Positions 1 to 12,243 of a stretch of 64,000 bases of DNA are shown here, piece after piece. The stretch's first letter is position 1. The number at the start of each line of letters is the position of its first letter. The position numbers and the translations under genes are program-made. The notes under the pieces were generated by a model that saw only the letters and a program-made list of their open reading frames with translations, did not search any database and had not been told where the DNA came from. The stretch covers positions 7,550,501 through 7,614,500 of the forward strand of contig OX442318.1 of assembly GCA_949358305.1 (NCBI GenBank). Reading direction: 5' to 3'. This DNA comes from Strigamia acuminata. Lineage: Eukaryota > Arthropoda > Chilopoda > Geophilomorpha > Linotaeniidae.

Positions 1-1059
1 GCTCTATTGGCGCAGGACGGCACGCGCCTGTGCCTTGCTCACTTTGAGCGGGTGGCACGAGCGAGTAGTCTCGCGCACTTAATTAAACTGCATTTGTTCA
101 TTTCCCCATCATTTCAGCAAGAGGGTTGATGTAGAGGGGGGAGGTCACTTCCGGTCGTAGGAGTTTCCAACCCTGCGTCACATGTCCACGCCAGATTATG
201 ACGTGGGATAATGATGAGTTTTATTTGAGTATTAATGGCACCAGAGAGAGAGTGATGTCGCGTGTCGAGTACCCGTTGCCAACCTGTCATTCAATCAATT
301 AAGCAGCTACAAAATCACAGGTTACCATCCCGGACAAACATGTCAAGAACGATCAGGAAACGTCAATATTTTGTATAACACAGAAATAATCGTTTATCAA
401 CTTCACCCTCGGACACCATTTCAAACTCTTTTGTTTTTGTTTGTTTTTAATCGTAAATTGTGTTGATTTTGTTGATCTTGTCAAGTTTTCTGCAATTTAA
501 TCAATTAATTGGCATTTTTTGATTTGCAATTTTAATTCCAATGGTTTAAATCAAAAAATTAGTCTAGAATGGATATAACTGCTTAATTGGCTAAACAAAA
601 TGTGTTTTCTTATGTTTGATGATTTTTAGATGCGAATTTCTACAGTAAAAGAAAGAAAACTCGATCTGGAAATGCCAAAAACATGATTTTAGGCATTGTA
701 GCATAGAATAACAATTTTAAAATCTAATTTTATTGCAATAAACAAATTCATACCTCTATGCCCATCCTAAACTCAGCTAATTCAGCTGAGTGATCCGGTG
801 GCTGTTTATATTTACCAGATAGAAAATTACATCTAATGTATGATATTGCTGTCTCATCTTGACCATAGTGCACTGAACGATGACTGCACGACTTTTGCAC
901 GAGACACGCCCACGTAATGTCAGCTGCTTTGATCAACTCAAAGAGTGATTTAGTGTATTTAACATCAAGTTTCCAGAAGGAGAAAAAAAAATAGAAAAAA
1001 AAAGATTTACACGCATCTTTTTATTACATCTTACAAACAAAATCCATAATTTAATCTAA
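1..1059. other. Non-coding stretch, nothing recognised
   Basis: The first ~60 bases are GC-rich; the rest is AT-rich with no long ORF, no paired splice sites around a coding-like exon and no RNA gene that I recognise. The short minus-strand ORF at 748-936 has no recognisable composition or domain. Confidence 0.5.
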
Positions 1060-1364
1060 CCCATATGGGTCAAAAATACATTAAATTATAGAATGCATTT
1101 TGTAAAATGAAATGCATTCCCGATACTATTATTCGTCAAATATGAATGAATTTTCAAAATACGTTTTTTCATTTGTATTAACAAATTCATTATTTAATGA
1201 AATGCTCATTTGGAGCTGAAGCAGCCTGACAGCATGTGAAGATTTTTTTGTCCATGGGTGTACAAATAATATACGCTGTACATTTTTGACATGCCCGTAA
1301 ACCCCGTAACATAGTGTGAATGCATCAAGTGAATAGCCAAAAATATATTTTTGAACCATATGGG
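1060..1364. mobile_element. MITE with CCCATATGG terminal inverted repeats (complete copy)
   Basis: The left end reads CCCATATGGGTCAAAAATA and the right end TATTTTTGAACCATATGGG, inverted relative to each other. The interior is about 300 bp, AT-rich and non-coding. A second copy with the same left end and shared interior words (TCCCGATACTATTATT) begins at 3233. No clear target-site duplication was found, so the superfamily is open. Confidence 0.6.
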
Positions 1365-3232
1365 AAATTGTTGATGAAAAATCGAGCGAATTAATGATTT
1401 CGGAGCGCAGAAGATTAATTGGTTCGACGATGGGCGAAATTCGGTCTGATAAGATGTAGTGCAGGAAAGACCCTCCCAATTAGCCCCATCTCTCTGACTT
1501 TCACTCTTTGCTCTCTAGTCTCTCTCTCGCTTTTTCTGATAGATGGAAACATCGGAAATAAAAGAGCCCTTTCTACACGTACAATGAACCTTTGGCACGA
1601 AGTCGACAAATAAGGGACTCGATCGAATATGACGACACAATGCAAAAAAGTTTTCCCCTCACACACACCAGGGGGTTTGCGTATACAAAAGTCGATCTTA
1701 TAGCCGCGGCGCACGCGTAAACAAAAGATGAAGGCGCGAGAGTGGCATGGCCCTTGTGCAAGGGGGAGGGTGTTGGTAGTCCGGAAATGGAAAGGCTATG
1801 TCCTCGTTCGCCCGCCAACGTGTGCAGACGCCAAGCGGTGACGAAAAACGCCCTTTTCTTTACCCACAACTTCCATATACCTCAAGATGAAAAGGGATAA
1901 AGATATAAAACGGGTTTACTCAAAGCTATGAAAAGTTACAATTGAAATTCCTTTTTATTTATTTATTTATTTGATTTGGTTTGATTTTTTTTTTCTGTTA
2001 AAGTTTTGCGGTGTTTGAGGGTTGGTTTAAAAAATAATTTGAAGATAAGAAGAGATAGCGGTGGGGTAAGAAAATGACGTATCAGCTGCTGCGTCAGATT
2101 CATGAAAACTGATAAATTATAGAAAATAAAACTGGGTGTGTAGAGGGGGATACAAGAAAAGAGAGAAAATGAAATGTAATATGAGCTTTGGGAAAAAAGT
2201 GCTGGATATACAGAAGTTGAAATAGGGAGAGAGAGAAACAGAAGTGATCTATAGCTGCACTGCAATACAATTAGGAGACATTACCGGTGTGTTTCTCGCA
2301 AACCGACTATGGGATTTGGATGAAACTTGTTTTAGTGGGTTTTTCATGCATTTATACTGGTGTTATGAATCGCCCAACCAATGGGAGTATTTCAAGTACT
2401 TTTTGGAATAGAGTTTAGCAAGAGAGATAAATACGAGGCGCATTCCTAGAGTCAATTAAACTTGTTTTTAGACTGTAGATTTGTTTCGGGGGAAAGCGGG
2501 TAAAAAAGACAAACAAGGGGAATTTCCTGAATGTTTTCTAGACAACAAACAAGAGGAATTTCCTAAATGTTTAGTTGAAAATTACGGTTAATGGAAAAAT
2601 ATTTGTTTAAAATTTAAATTTTAAAAAAAGCAATTTTTCTAGACCGTGGTAAATGAAAATTGTGTTAAAACAGAATTGGGTGTATTTTTTAAACGGGTTT
2701 CAGAATTGGGTGTATTTATTAAATGTACAATTTTACATGTTACACACGTATTGTATAAAGATATTTTGGTTTGAGTATAATTTAGTTTTCATCGATTCCT
2801 GAGTGAAATTAATACGGTTTTTAATTACACGCAATGCGTTTGCATAATGATGTTATTTTCACATTTCAATTAATCATTGATGTGTAAACGTGTGAAATTG
2901 AGTGTTTTTTGATAATGTAATTGTTATTTTATGGTATATTTGTCTGTGGCACACACGGTGTTTTAATCAGATATGACGAGAAAGCTTATTTGCAAAAGTT
3001 GAGTTCCCAAGATGCCAGCAATCAAAGAACCAACAGCTCACCAATAATGTTGTCTGTTTTCACAGAAAAAATTGTGTAGATTGTGTAAATATATATTAAT
3101 ATCACATTCACAGCACAACTAGGACATATTTTAATAAAACAGAAAGAATTTCTGTTCCAATCAATACCTACTGTGAAAAACATAAGATCAGCCGAACATC
3201 TTATGCCAAATTAAACATTTCTTATGGGAAAG
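1365..3232. other. Non-coding stretch with small direct repeats
   Basis: No gene recognised. CpG-richer sequence at about 1420-1860 has overlapping short ORFs on both strands, none with convincing coding character. A duplicated ~30-bp word sits at about 2510-2575 (sharing GGAATTTCCT) and another at 2672-2720 (CAGAATTGGGTGTATTT twice). Confidence 0.45.
2510..2645 (+). repeat. Dispersed repeat related to 12430-12540 (inverted)
   Basis: The block containing GAAAATTACGGTTAATGG and a following TTTAAATTTAAA-like tract recurs in reverse complement at about 12430-12540 (CCATTAACTGTAATTTTC). Both copies lie near the word CAGAATTGG(G/A)TGTA. This is a low-divergence dispersed repeat with no coding content; family unknown. 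Confidence 0.45.
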
Positions 3233-3480
3233 CCCATATGGTTCAGAAATACATTGCAATTATAATTTAAATTGCATTGAGTTTCACGAGAATTCATTTT
3301 GTAATATATTTGTGCGAGCTATTAGTTTGCAAATTTCAATGTATTTTCTAAAATGCATTAAGAAATGCTTTCCCGATACTATTATTTGTCAAATATGTAT
3401 GCATTTAATGCATCCCATTTAATGCTATACATTTTGGAATGCATTAAGTGAAAAGCAATATATTGTAAAATATATTTTTG
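3233..3480. mobile_element. MITE, CCCATATGG family, right end lost or diverged
   Basis: Begins CCCATATGGTTCAGAAATAC and shares internal words with the copy at 1060-1364, including CCCGATACTATTATT followed by GTCAAATATG. The expected right inverted repeat is not recognisable, so the end coordinate is approximate. Confidence 0.5.
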
Positions 3481-3892
3481 CAATTCTACCGTAATTTAAA
3501 ACTACACGATATGTAGCTATGTGAACACGATTTGGTCTCTACACAAGTCGAAAATATGTCTAAACACGAATTTCAACCCTTGAAAATCAAATTAACTAAC
3601 CAATAACTTCCAATAACCTCCAAAGCTCAAAACAGAGTAGTGCAACACAGCACAAACTAAACACACCAGTCAATCAAACACAGTAGTCTATGATTAAAGC
3701 AACAAATAAACAAGCCATCTTGATGATATACGGCAAATCTATCGACACGAGGAAAAACACCTGCCAAGCCAATGATGTAGCACACAATTAACCTCCACCC
3801 ACCACCACCTCCCACCACTAATCCCCCACTAAAAGCACGAAAAAAGGCACACAATGTCACGATCAACTCATCTAAAAGCGAAATTAGCTTAC

Positions 3893-4454
3893 CTGTAGGC
3901 ACTGAACTGCGTCTATCACCTGCTTGGGAGTCGGTTGGAGCGGTTCGACTCGCACGTGGCTCGATGGATTCCGAGGTGAGCGAATGGGCGGCAGAAGAGG
4001 ACGGTGCAACGGGGCTTGGCACGGACAGTGCCGACACCCTCGGCGTAGCGGTCGCGCTTGGCGGATGAAAGGAAGACAATACCGGCGGCACATTGGTGAA
4101 GGCGCTCGCGCTCGGATAACGTGGGGCCACGGCGGAGTTTGCAGGCACCGCCTTATTATGGTCCATGTTCTTTCTCGACTCGAAAGCCGTGGTCGCCAGC
4201 ACTCCGCAACTGCCCAACTGCGTGACCCCGTAGCGATAAGCGCAACCGAGCCAGTCGGCGGGCGTGGCGCATTCCTCCACTTTGACCTGCACGTGAGAAC
4301 CGCTGCACGAGTTGAGCACCGCACCCATGGACCCCAGGCCGGGGGGGCTCCGAGTCGCTTGCGAAGACGAGTAGTGGTGGTGGTGGTGATGCCCGTTGCT
4401 GCGTTTCTCACCTCCGCCGCCTTGGAAGGAGCAGCTCGTGCCATTCTCGAACAT
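3893..4454 (-). CDS. First coding exon of an unrecognised His/Ser/Pro-rich protein (partial gene)
   Basis: The exon opens with ATG at 4454 (MFENGTSCSFQGGGG) and ends at a strong CAG|GTAAGC donor with 187 codons plus one base. An acceptor (TTTTCAG|G) lies at 4477-4478, so the exon also carries ~21 nt of 5' UTR and an upstream non-coding exon is expected. The protein has a six-His run near residue 23, a more structured Cys-containing patch (about residues 55-95, including PADWLGCAYRYG), then a Ser/Pro/Ala-rich tail. This composition and the long following intron resemble the N-terminal exon of a developmental transcription factor, but no DNA-binding domain is visible, and the remaining exons would lie left of the window. 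The family is unknown. The GC content and reading frame stand out against the AT-rich surroundings. Confidence 0.6.
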
Positions 4455-4479
4455 GCTTAATTGACCTTAATTTGTCCTG

Positions 4480-5720
4480 AAAAGAATCGAAAGAAAAGAG
4501 AAAAGAGAAATTAAAAAATTGACACAAAAGTGTGCGTGCAAAATGATCACTTTTCGCTCGATATTCGGCCGGCGGCTACGGACGACGAGCAGCGCGCGCC
4601 ATCATCTCTCTCTCTCGGCTATTGTGACAAGAATCTGAGCGATGCCGCCAAAAGACGGCGCCATTACAAAAGCAAACATTGGTGCGCGACATTTGGTTGG
4701 AAATAAAAATTACCTGTCATTTTTTATCGATACGCGAGTTGCGGGAGATGAGAGAGAGAGAGAGCTGGGGAACGATAGGGAATCTCGGAGAGATTGGCGT
4801 CGCGTCGTCATACCTGATAGCCGAGCGGTCGGAATTTGTCGTCGGTTGCCCTCGTGCGAGGAGGGAAATCCTCCGGCAACGCGATGCGTCCGGTTGTTGA
4901 TCGGAGGCGGGCGACGGGGGGAGTCGGGTCTCGGATGTCACAACTAGTCAACTAGAATGAGTGTTTTGCAGCGCGGCGATTTTTTCCTGCCATCTGCGCC
5001 CATTGACGATGACACCTTAATTAAATGTGTTAGTGGGCTGGCGGTGCCAATTAAGAAAGCCGACTGCAACGCCCCCATACCCACAACAACCCCGTCGCGG
5101 GCGCAAAGAAGGCGCACGTGGTCATCGCCCGCAGTTTTGTTTATTAATTATCGATCGGCGGTGTTTCGTCCGCGCTGTTTGCCGACGCAATTTGTACGCG
5201 AACTCGTAAGCAGTCGCTCTCGAGGGGATTGTGGAGTGGCGGCGGCGGCTTCCCTGCGTGCTCATTGGATGCTGCCAGCCTATCTGGAGCCACGTTGGCT
5301 TTGTACATATTGATGAGCACGTGCACGCGCTCTTGTTGTCCCCCAATCGGAGAGAGGCAGCTCGAGTTTAATTCGAAATGTTGGCGCAAGAAGAAAAAAA
5401 GAAATTTTGGGTAACGAGAAAAATTTCAATTAATCAAATTCTTTTCACTAGATAGAACACTCATTTCGTTGACCCTATTGAATCGCGTGCAATTTGCATA
5501 ACGTTTCTCTTGGAATTGCTTTAGTACGAGTCTTTTGCGAGTTCTCAAAGTGAATAAGAGCTTTGATTTGCTTCTCGGAGTCGCCTCCAGTCCGTCTGAC
5601 CTTCCTCTTCCTCTCACCCTGCCGGATATCGGGGGCTGAGCGAGCATGTGACCGTGTCGTTCTCGTTGGTGGCGTATCCATTTGCTCTCCGTGTCGGTCA
5701 TCAAGTTGGAAAAACGTTTT
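4480..5720. promoter_or_regulatory. CpG-rich upstream region of the minus-strand exon at 3893-4454
   Basis: This stretch is much richer in G, C and CpG than its flanks, has GA/CT runs (for example GAGAGAGAGAGAG near 4750) and overlapping short ORFs in several frames that look accidental. Its place just upstream of an acceptor and start codon suggests promoter, 5' UTR or first-intron regulatory sequence. Inference from composition and position only. Confidence 0.35.
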
Positions 5721-8700
5721 AAATTTCAAATATGCGATTTCGCTTGACGTCCAAATGGACTTTGAATGTACAAAGGGAAAGTCGAGTTCCTCGGTTTAGT
5801 AAAAAGAGGGGAAAAAAGATATATATATATATTTGTGTTGGGGAAAGGAAGATCGAGGGTAGGGGGCCGAGGAATGGAAATGGGTTGAGTCGGAAATTTC
5901 TTATCCATTTCGTCTAAATGCATCTGGCAAGACAAACGATGACGAGCTTTGTTCATAAAACTTTTTCAAGCTTTCTCTCCGATGCTGCTTGTGCTCTTTA
6001 TGCCCGGAATAAACCCGCGCACATATCAACAAATCAAAATCCATTTCGGATGTCACAATTTCTTTTTTCTTCGTATAACAACACGAAAAAAATTATATTT
6101 TTTTTTATATTAAATATAAAAGCGAATTTTTAATTTTTTTAATTTTTTTTAAAAAAATTTTTGAGGTTAAATGGATTTGTTAATTTTTTGTTTTTGTTTC
6201 TGGTGATGGAAAAAAGACAAGAAAATTATTGGGTGATCTTGAAGCGTAAAGGAGGAATACAAGTAACATCCACGGCTCATGGTATCCCGATATTGCGTGC
6301 ACGGTCGAAGGGCAGGTGTTGGGTGTGCGCCTAGTCAGCTCGTTACAACGCATCACCTGCTTTCGTTTTCCTTGCACTCATGAAATATTCATCGCGTTCA
6401 ACGATTTGACCACGACATCGTCAATAACGAATTTGTAGCAAAATCGTTTACCAGCAGGAAACAAAACACCGACGTGTTTCTATTAGTGCCAACAAATACA
6501 TCAAAACACGCGAAATGTACGGAGGGAACGAAAGGTCAATTTATTTCCTGGAAAAATCGCTTTTAATTCGTCGATTTTTCACCTGTTTCGGATTAAAAGA
6601 AAAAGAAATTTTTTTTTTTTTAAAATGTTTTTCTTTTTTCTTTTTTTTGGGAAATGAATTAATTTTGTTTTAGAAGAAAAATAATTGATGTTTAGAACAA
6701 ACAGGATCCACGGCACTCGTGCAATGTCACGAGATAATAGTGGAAAAAGAGAAGGAGTCGTGGAAGGAACGGGGAAGGAAATCCTCCATCACGGAAGGGG
6801 TCGACTCGGAAGCGGCGGCCGGCGGCAACTCTCCGGTGTCACGTTTGCCACGGTGGCCTGCGCGCCAAAAGTAGCTTTATCGGGGTTCGCCTTTTGTGTG
6901 ACTCGGGAAATGAACGCGTGAGGGCCGGACGGAGGAGACGCCGCGCCCACTTGCGCGATTCATCTTTTCCGACATCACAAAAGCAGACAACAAGAAGAAG
7001 ATGAAGCACATAGATTTTTGCAATTTACAACAACAAAAAAACCAACTAACTCACGCTTAATGGCGCATTTAATTACAAATTCGCCTCCATTTGATGCTTT
7101 TCAACGAATAATGATTCAAAAATTCACTCAAATTACATTGCAATGCATTTTGAAATGCCTTATTTAATATACAGTATAATAATATACTTTTATTGTAACA
7201 ATTTCCATTCAATTTTCTTGTTTTTCATTAGAGAAATCTGTGTAATCAATTTTAATTATCTCCGCTTGTAAAATTTAAAAAAATAACGTTTCTTTTTATT
7301 ATTATTTTTTTTATTTCTTTCTTTACAAAGACCTCGTTATGTGATTGATGGACGGCATCCCTCCGCCCTATTACGCAACACCAGTCAATTAAAAAGAGTC
7401 GTAGCTAGTGAGGAGCCTCACTCTCGACCGGATATGATGTCAATATCCGGTTTGATTTGTAAGGCGCACACAAAAGCAGTGATGACCCTGTTTAAGCAAC
7501 GACTGGCAGTAAAAGGGACGTTTGCTCTTTTAGTCTTTTCACCATTCCTCCCTGACGTGCTCACAACCACCAACCGTGTCTTGTGTGGGGTTTGATTTCG
7601 TTTTAGTGGTCCATATCACCATTTATCAGAAACCATCGGGTGATTGACAGACCAACTGGAAAGGAAGTGAGAGAGGGTGAATTCACTCCCCCTTGTTCCC
7701 TCCACAACTGAAAAGATTGAAAAATAACTCAGTGAAATAACAAATAGTAAAAACTCCGCATGAAAGTTGGCTTTATTTGTCCCCGAAGCATTGCAGTGAA
7801 GCTACCCGAACACTTTTTTTCTTCTTATTTTGATAAATTTCTTATGAACATTGAGGGTTAGTTGAAAAAGTGATTAAAATCAGTCGATTGGAGTTGGTTT
7901 CGCAGTTTGAGAAATACGACTCGAGCCAAATTTCAATTTCCTTGACGAGCGAAAGAAATGTTGGTGAGAATTTTTCATTTTTTTTTTTTAATTAAGTTTC
8001 TATCCTCGACTCATCAATCAGGTATCAGATTTTTTTTTTTTTTACTTCTTTTAATGTCGAGGAACGTCGTTTCATCGTCGTCAAGGCAACGACCGGAAAT
8101 TATACGCATCCCAAGCGACCATCATTTCAATGATTTTAACATGCGCCCCCTCAAATATCTCATTTGCAACCCAACCATTCCGTTTTGCTTTAAAAAAAAA
8201 CTTTTAATGACAAATTGCATTTGAAAATAGAAACATTTCCACATTTCTCGCGTGTCTCTCCATGAATGCACCACCAACACACTGTATTTTCGATCCGAAA
8301 CACCAAAAAAAAAAACATATCTGATGCTCACGAGATAAAACGCAGCACAATAAAAACAAAACACAGATTTTAATATTAAATTAGACGATAAATAGCACAA
8401 TTTACATAATTTAGATTTAAAAACTGTTTTACGAATGCGAATACTTAAAAAGGAAATTTTTATTCGTAGGAAAAAAGTGAGCAACATCGTTGTAACGGGG
8501 TTGAGCGAGATGTTTGTATCAGTTACAGCTTTACTGCGCCCCCTGCTGTCAACGAAGGAAGTCGTTGGAGGCGCGCTCTATGAATCTGCGTGGGTGTATG
8601 GGGTTGGTCCCTCGATGAAAAAGTTTCCTGCACTTAATGGCGCCATGTTGACGAGTCCAGTGGAAGGTTCGCAGCCCCAGAACAATGGAGAGCTGCGAAA

Positions 8701-9185
8701 AGCAATCGCCACACCCAAAGAGGACGAACTCCGTCTGATAAATAGCTGAAGAAGAAAGAAGGGGATTGCGAAGCATCTTCCCGTGTTTCATGACCATCCC
8801 CGCAAGCTTCCGTTCAGAAAATAATAGTGGAAAAGAAAGCATAAAAAAGGGAAATGGAGCAGGAGGGAAGTTTCATATTAACGTAAAGAATTTAGGAGAC
8901 ATTTACATTTCTGTGCACACACACTCTTTCGAATATTACAAGATGTGAATATGTTTATTAATATTATTATTCGTTTCTTTATTTAATTAATTGAATTACA
9001 GGAAATGATGTTGTTAATTACAAAGTTCTCGTTTTACAGCAAAATGGCTGCGGTGTGCTTTTGGATTTCATAATTATGAGGTAGTGCGTTTTTAACAACA
9101 AATTGTCTTCTTTTGTGTGTAATTAAAATTAACAAATTAATAAATGTCGGAAATGAGTTCAATCGGTGGAGATTAAGCTAAAAAT
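5721..9185. other. Non-coding stretch, nothing recognised
   Basis: Alternates between AT-rich sequence with T-runs and short GC-richer islands (about 6690-6990 and 7340-7600). Several 60-120 codon ORFs exist on both strands but none has a recognisable domain, repeat or supporting splice structure. Confidence 0.45.
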
Positions 9186-9352
9186 CAATTTTTTATTACC
9201 AGAATTTGCATATCGGGCATCGTTGCAGAGATATGAGTCAATAAATTGAATTTTCTAAGAAATTTTGGTCCTGAATATTTTGTTTTTTGCTCAATTTCTC
9301 TTCAACGATGCCAGATATGCGTATTTCGATCCCGGAAATAAATTTTTTATGT
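9186..9352. repeat. Long imperfect inverted repeat (foldback element)
   Basis: The arm at about 9186-9250, containing GCATATCGGGCATCGTTG, is the imperfect reverse complement of the arm at about 9291-9352, containing CAACGATGCCAGATATGC. The centre is AT-rich. Consistent with a short foldback MITE; no target duplication was resolved. Confidence 0.5.
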
Positions 9353-9733
9353 CATATCCCAACGATTGATCACCTTTCCGTCCACAGATTCTTTCGTCAC
9401 TGCATCAGAATCGTGGATCGGAATTGATGGCGCTTTATTTATTAGGATGTTGCAGGTTTCTTCCACCAGATGGCAACAGGGACTAGATGGTTGATCCTTC
9501 GCCTGCGAATCTCCCGCGCCCGTTTAAAAGAAGGTCTACGCTGCTGGATTTTGACCATTTGTGATTATCACTAGGTGGAATATGTGTGGCAGGAACTTGT
9601 CACACTTCTCGAAGTTTCCATAGTTTTTGATTGGCTATGCAGATTAGTCTGCATGCCAGTCCTACTTTGCATATTCTTTTTTTACACTTGTCTTCAGCAC
9701 CGTTTTCGCCATTCGGCTCGGTGGAGGACGTAA

Positions 9734-10167
9734 ATGCAGACGTCGTGGATTTCATATGGTGAGTACATTGGTTTTTTATTTTATTTTACACTTTCTGCTT
9801 TTATTTAGTCGTGGCTGTTTTGTTTTCACAATGAGTTGTTAAGTTAAAAAGCGCATGAAATTTTAATTAGTTTTCTAGCGCGTCTTATTTTGCAGTGAAT
9901 TATAGAGGTTTACCGTGAGTAGTTTCTATGTCTAATAATCAACTTCGTTTTTTATATCTTAACTCTACATTTGTGTAGCGCATTACTTTACAAATGGCGT
10001 GCGCAAGATGTTTAATTTGTTGCTTTCATTTTAGTTTTGACCTTTACTGTTTCATATCGTTTGTTAATTTTACACATTATTAATTGTATATTTGTTTTAT
10101 AGATTCAATTAAGGACTTCCTGTGCCATCCCGGAGGATTCAGCACTGAAGACATTTATTTTCATTAA
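9734..10167 (+). CDS. Candidate small spliced gene, 29 codons
   Basis: Join of 9734-9758 and 10103-10167. The ATG directly follows an in-frame TAA (9731-9733). Exon 1 ends at a good donor (ATATG|GTGAGT), exon 2 begins after TTTTATAG, and the phase-1 junction continues in frame to TAA at 10165-10167. The product starts MQTSWISYDS and ends STEDIYFH. A polyadenylation signal AATAAA lies at about 10204, and an extra acceptor-like site (TTGTCTTCAG) at about 9700 suggests a further upstream exon. It may instead be a non-coding transcript or the 3' end of a larger gene. No homology is recognised. Confidence 0.25.
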
Positions 10168-10228
10168 TATTTTTGTGTATTTCTTTTTTTGTATTTTAAG
10201 TGTAATAAATTTTATTTGTGTTGTGTCT

Positions 10229-10275
10229 TTATAATTTTTATGTAGTTTAATAATAAAACTACATAAAAATTATAA
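10229..10275. repeat. Perfect 20-bp inverted repeat (hairpin)
   Basis: Arms 10229-10248 and 10256-10275 are perfect reverse complements with a 7-nt loop (AATAATA). The hairpin lies just downstream of the AATAAA signal at about 10204. Confidence 0.8.
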
Positions 10276-10372
10276 TTACATAGTAAATACTTTTAATTAA
10301 AATTTGTTGTCATTTAATTAATAAACATTTAAATAAAATGGGGAATCTGTATACCCACCCTCCATCCCTTTT

Positions 10373-10440
10373 TTATTCTAAGTCCAAACCTATAAAAATT
10401 TGGCAGCGATTCGCATTATTGATTTTTGGACTTAGAATAA
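10373..10440. repeat. Perfect 16-bp inverted repeat, 36-bp spacer
   Basis: TTATTCTAAGTCCAAA at 10373-10388 pairs exactly with TTTGGACTTAGAATAA at 10425-10440. It could be a tiny foldback element; no target duplication was resolved. Confidence 0.75.
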
Positions 10441-11413
10441 TTTTGTAGAAATGACATAGCTTATAGAAAATAAAATTGTATTAAAATATGCTTTACAAAT
10501 GAAAATTAATGGCAAATAAAATTTTTAAGCGGGTTATAACGGACCATTTAAGGATTGTCTCGGGTAAACATCCCCCCTTGAGACTCCGCCGTTTTACCAC
10601 ACCGAGGACCCAGAGTGTGCCACGCTCTGGGCCCCCATATAGATATCCCACGATGTCTTCCTGGTGATGGTTTTATTTAACCTAAACGTAAAAAAATTAT
10701 CAAATAACAAAAATTCATAAGTGTTATACAAAAAAATCTGAGTAAAAACAATTATACGAAAATACAAGTGAAAGTAATAATACACATAAATAAGAGTAAA
10801 AATAATTATACAAAAATACTAGTTTGGAATTAAAATGCTGTAATTTGTTTACGTCGTCCTGGAATTCATCTTGGTAGCTCTAGTTGTCTACGCCATTCGT
10901 CTAAGTCGTTGTGGCTACCGGTAGGAAAATTCCAGTTACGATTTGAGTAATTAAACATAGGCCTAATAATGAGCCAAAGTTTCGGTCCGTGGATAAACCT
11001 ATTTAAAGAAAACCGCAGAATAAATAACTAATAAAAACCTCAAATATAAATTAATTTACCTGTAATTATCATAAAGTTAGATAAAATTCTTATAAAATAT
11101 TAAATACCTAAACCTAAAGAACCTAAATAAATATGCTTACGCTGAATACTCGATATGTAACAATACAAATTATAGTTAACCGTAGAAATTAATAAAATTT
11201 AACCGCAAATAAATTATATAACCATGAGCGAAAACGTACAAGAAAGAAGAAATTATGAAAACGCTAAATGAAAGCTAAAAACCAATGAATAAAGCTGAAC
11301 AAAGAAACCCATATAGAAAGAAGTGCTTCATGCTGCTGGCTGAATAGTAATGTCCTAAAGATTATTAGCACGGATTTGACCACAAGTTCTAGGAATATTA
11401 ATCCCAGGATTAT
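10441..11413. other. Non-coding AT-rich stretch
   Basis: No gene recognised. A short GC-rich stem (CCCAGAG at about 10609, CTCTGGG at about 10625) lies in an otherwise AT-rich region. Confidence 0.45.
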
Positions 11414-11614
11414 TCACCCTCGAATGGCAGGATGGTGCTCCAGTGATGAATGGTCTACGATAGGGTGTCCCCGAGCCACATTGGAAGAAGAGGAATTGTC
11501 TTGAGCCGTACTGACACTAAAGTTAGCTTTACAATAGCTGATGAGCAATAAAAAAGATCCATACATAATTTTTTTAATGCAGACTACCGCAGATAAGCAA
11601 AAAAGTCTCGGCAT
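11414..11614 (-). CDS. Possible small secreted peptide ORF, 66 codons (weak)
   Basis: Uninterrupted ORF starting MPRLFCLSAVVC with a hydrophobic stretch (MYGSFLLLISYCKA) that could act as a signal peptide, followed by a polar Ser/Asn/His-rich tail ending HHPAIRG. A donor-like CGAGG|GTGAAT overlaps the stop region, so it could be a first exon. No homology is recognised; length and signal-like segment are the only support. Confidence 0.2.
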   Translation of the reverse strand: MPRLFCLSAVVCIKKIMYGSFLLLISYCKANFSVSTAQDNSSSSNVARGHPIVDHSSLEHHPAIRG

Positions 11615-11990
11615 AATAATCTTAATTTTAATCCTGTTTGATGTCCAAAGAAAGTTAACACTAAAATTTATTTCTAAAAGCTTTTTTTAGAAAGTGTGTT
11701 GGGTCGCATTGACAGCCATCTTGGGCCGCATGCAGCCTGCTGGTCTAAGATGAAATAACTGAGGATGTATAATTCCGGGATATACTTCAGCAATATTTAA
11801 AATTAATGCATTTTTAATGTTTTTATGATTGTATTTGTATAATACCGGTAACTATTGAAGCTGCAAAAAGTAATTGAACAAGTGCAAATGTAAAAAGCAT
11901 TAAAAACACATTAAATATCTATCAACCAATGAGAAAATAAAAATTAAACAGATTCAAAAACTTGATTCAACCAAATTCCAGCATTTTTTC

Positions 11991-12243
11991 ATGAAGCACA
12001 ATCAGTTTGCAATTGCAATTTTTCCACTCTTCTGTCTTTTCTTAATCGTGCATTGTTGCGCAGCAGGTAAATAAGATTTTTTATTTCCATATTTAATCTG
12101 AGTTGTATGTATTTGGCAAGAACCAACAAAATAAAAATAAATTTTTGATTAAACTAACTTGAAATTTAAGTAATTATTTAATTCTCTCCTAAGCACCTAT
12201 TGGAACAATTGGAGGTTCTGGCCATGTCATCGTAAGAAGTTGA
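11991..12243 (+). CDS. Candidate small secreted peptide gene, two exons, 41 aa
   Basis: Join of 11991-12066 and 12194-12243. Exon 1 encodes a classic signal peptide: MKHNQ, then a hydrophobic core FAIAIFPLFCLFLIVHCC ending in Ala-Ala, a plausible signal peptidase site. It ends at donor CAG|GTAAAT in phase 1. Exon 2 follows an acceptor at CTCCTAAG and adds PIGTIGGSGHVIVRS before TGA. The mature peptide would be ~15 residues, Gly-rich and without Cys. An AATAAA-like signal follows at about 12391. An alternative donor (ATC|GTAAGA) inside exon 2 could lead to further exons. A neuropeptide or antimicrobial role is possible but unproven. Confidence 0.4.

Noticed and set aside
3884-4444. 186-codon minus-strand ORF and 178-codon plus-strand ORF over the exon at 3893-4454
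   Set aside because: Shadow frames in GC-rich sequence. The chosen frame has the ATG after an acceptor, an in-phase donor and a less Arg-biased composition.
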